Source of the DNA: Aquabacterium sp.
GTDB taxonomy: Bacteria > Pseudomonadota > Gammaproteobacteria > Burkholderiales > Burkholderiaceae_C
NCBI RefSeq assembly: GCF_016195855.1
Contig: NZ_JACPYU010000012.1
Span: forward strand, 124,001 to 188,000
Length of the DNA: 64,000 nucleotides
Reading direction: 5' to 3'
How positions within the stretch are numbered: the first letter of the stretch is position 1; each line of letters opens with the position of its first letter. The notes beneath the pieces are model-generated. The model worked only from the letters and a program-made list of their open reading frames with translations. It was not told where the DNA came from and did no database searches. Made by a program: the position numbers and the translations under genes. Shown piece after piece: positions 62,812 to 64,000 of the stretch.

Positions 62812-64000
62812 ACGTAGGGGCTGCGCAGGGTGCCAAATGTCATGCGCGCGCTGGGGTCCTTGTCGTAGCTGCTCGAACAGGATGTGGTCCCGAGATAACC
62901 GCTCACCGCATTCAGGGGTGCGCCAGCGGTGCTGGTGGCGGTCACGCAATTGTTGTCGCTGGCCCCCAGCTTGATCGCGACGTTGGACGCCACACTCGCA
63001 CTGAGCATCACCGAGCCAACGCCATTGGACAAGGTGGTGCTGGCGTTCTTCGCGGTGGGCCTGGGCAAGGCGCTGGACGCGATCGTGCCCGTATTGAAAT
63101 TGATGGCCGTGCACACGTCATCGGTATTGGTGACGAAGGCCGAGCCGTTCCAGTACTGGGCCGTGAGTTGCATGGACGCGGGCGACACCGACGTGGCCTG
63201 CCCGTCGGACAGTTTCAAGACGCCGTAGCGCAGCTTGGTGGCGGCCGAGTCGCACGAGGTGGTCCCCGCGGCCGCCACGCCATTGCATGTCGTGATGTTG
63301 GCGTCACTCGATGTCACCCGCACCACGAAGGACTCGTAGCTGGGCGGCGCGGCCGACACCGAAGACAGCCCGGCTGGCCGTGTTGACGTGACCGAGGCGG
63401 CGCTCAGCGCGTATTCACCGCCACTGGCCGTGCCGTGTGTCAGGTCGCTGGCCCAGGTAGGCGCCGTGATCGTGAGCGGGTTGATCGTGGCGGCACCGCT
63501 GTTCAACTGCGAGAAGGTGAAGGTCGGCTTGTTGGGCGCACTCGCGGTCAAGCGGGTCATGCGGTTGCCCAGGGCATTGATGGCATCGATGGTCACGCCA
63601 TAAGTCAGCGGCTGACCAAAGTAGGTGAACTTGCTGTTGCACGCCGGCGTGATCGTGTGCACGGCCGTGTAGTGGTGCGCGATGAAGCTGGGGGTGGTGG
63701 CGCTGGCCGTGTTGGCAATGTTGCAGCCATACTTGCCACTGGACAACACGTTCGAAGACGATGCGGGGACGCAGTCACTGCCAGCGACATCACCCGACCC
63801 CGAATTGGCCACGTAGGTGGTGTCCGTGACGGCGCCGGCCGGAATGGTCAGCGGGCCGAAGTCGGTGTAGTTGAAGCTGTTGCCGCTGGCCACCCCGGAC
63901 ACAGCCGCACCGAAGCTGCCGCTGAACGAGCCCCCTGCAATGACCACTGATTTCCAATCGGTCATGCCGGTTGTCGTGAGGGCTGGTGTCCCGGTATAGG
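62790..64000 (-). CDS. MshQ-like DUF6701 protein, C-terminal part (5' end outside window)
   Basis: The frame is open to the window edge (upstream residues YTGTPALTTTG before the internal Met at 63965), so only the C-terminal ~403 residues are seen. They form a secreted, Ser/Thr/Ala-rich beta protein with paired cysteines (GSDCVPASSSN, TTCNGVAAAGTTSC, GTTSCSSSYDKDPSARMTFG) and an ending RSPYVYRAEKF, as in MSHA-biogenesis MshQ and other DUF6701 proteins of type IV pilus clusters. More msh/pilus genes probably lie beyond 64000. Confidence 0.75.
   Translation of the reverse strand, partial: YTGTPALTTTGMTDWKSVVIAGGSFSGSFGAAVSGVASGNSFNYTDFGPLTIPAGAVTDTTYVANSGSGDVAGSDCVPASSSNVLSSGKYGCNIANTASATTPSFIAHHYTAVHTITPACNSKFTYFGQPLTYGVTIDAINALGNRMTRLTASAPNKPTFTFSQLNSGAATINPLTITAPTWASDLTHGTASGGEYALSAASVTSTRPAGLSSVSAAPPSYESFVVRVTSSDANITTCNGVAAAGTTSCDSAATKLRYGVLKLSDGQATSVSPASMQLTAQYWNGSAFVTNTDDVCTAINFNTGTIASSALPRPTAKNASTTLSNGVGSVMLSASVASNVAIKLGASDNNCVTATSTAGAPLNAVSGYLGTTSCSSSYDKDPSARMTFGTLRSPYVYRAEKF

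Overview
The window is GC-rich chromosomal DNA from a betaproteobacterium. It is most likely a member of the Burkholderiales (Comamonadaceae / Aquabacterium-Leptothrix type). The grounds are the divergent lysM-dprA / def-fmt-htpX block, the adjacent lipB-lipA pair, a PhaM-type polyhydroxybutyrate granule protein, two acyl-CoA dehydrogenases of about 600 residues, and clusters of lipid-related TetR regulators. No rRNA, tRNA, CRISPR array, insertion sequence or prophage was seen. Gene starts were chosen from ribosome-binding sites, signal peptides and overlaps.

Layout. 1-2976 (minus): a beta-oxidation operon (TetR regulator, acyl-CoA dehydrogenase, start of a 3-hydroxyacyl-CoA dehydrogenase). 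3238-3804: an HNH nuclease. 3853-13132 (minus): two giant paralogous RTX proteins with tandem ~135-140-residue modules and a nearly identical C-terminal block. 13332-20000: a TetR, a PhoD-like phosphatase, PhaM, a FIST protein, a small unknown and a GlcD-type oxidase. 20021-29852 (minus): a ureide-nitrogen cluster in which a BMP-type ABC importer is combined with a biuret-hydrolase-like enzyme, a second isochorismatase-like hydrolase, allophanate hydrolase (AtzF), AtzH and a GntR regulator. Many of its junctions are ATGA overlaps. A 410-bp gap inside it holds two divergent copies of a nested hairpin element. 29985-32010 (minus): a bufferin-type metallophore operon (BufA precursor, DUF692/MNIO enzyme, DUF2063 partner). 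32124-40029: a GST, a membrane protein of unknown role, and two paralogous secreted lipases that flank a second acyl-CoA dehydrogenase. 40360-45044: three related TetR regulators with an HSL-type esterase and an SDR. 45138-50537: a solute-binding protein, an acyltransferase-3/SGNH pair, a small RHH protein, a spermidine-synthase-fold protein and an MpaB-type oxygenase. 50568-57665: housekeeping genes (lipA, lipB, dprA, lysM, def, fmt, htpX). 57843-64000: a CHASE-PAS-PAS-GGDEF-EAL protein, a GT39/ArnT-like membrane glycosyltransferase and the C-terminal part of an MshQ-like protein.

How it fits together. Much of the window concerns lipid use: secreted lipases release fatty acids, the acyl-CoA dehydrogenases oxidise them, and PhaM points to polyhydroxybutyrate storage. 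A shared palindrome (core AACGAYCGTT) upstream of the first TetR, and twice upstream of the distant acyl-CoA dehydrogenase at 36120, suggests one fatty-acid regulon. The 20-30 kb block looks like a complete import-and-hydrolysis system for biuret or related ureides. The most interesting non-coding signals are the nested-hairpin pair at 25593-25854, the duplicated lipase control regions with a relic third copy at 38153, a probable leaderless TetR promoter at 44311-44346, the bufA leader, and an excellent heat-shock promoter ahead of htpX.
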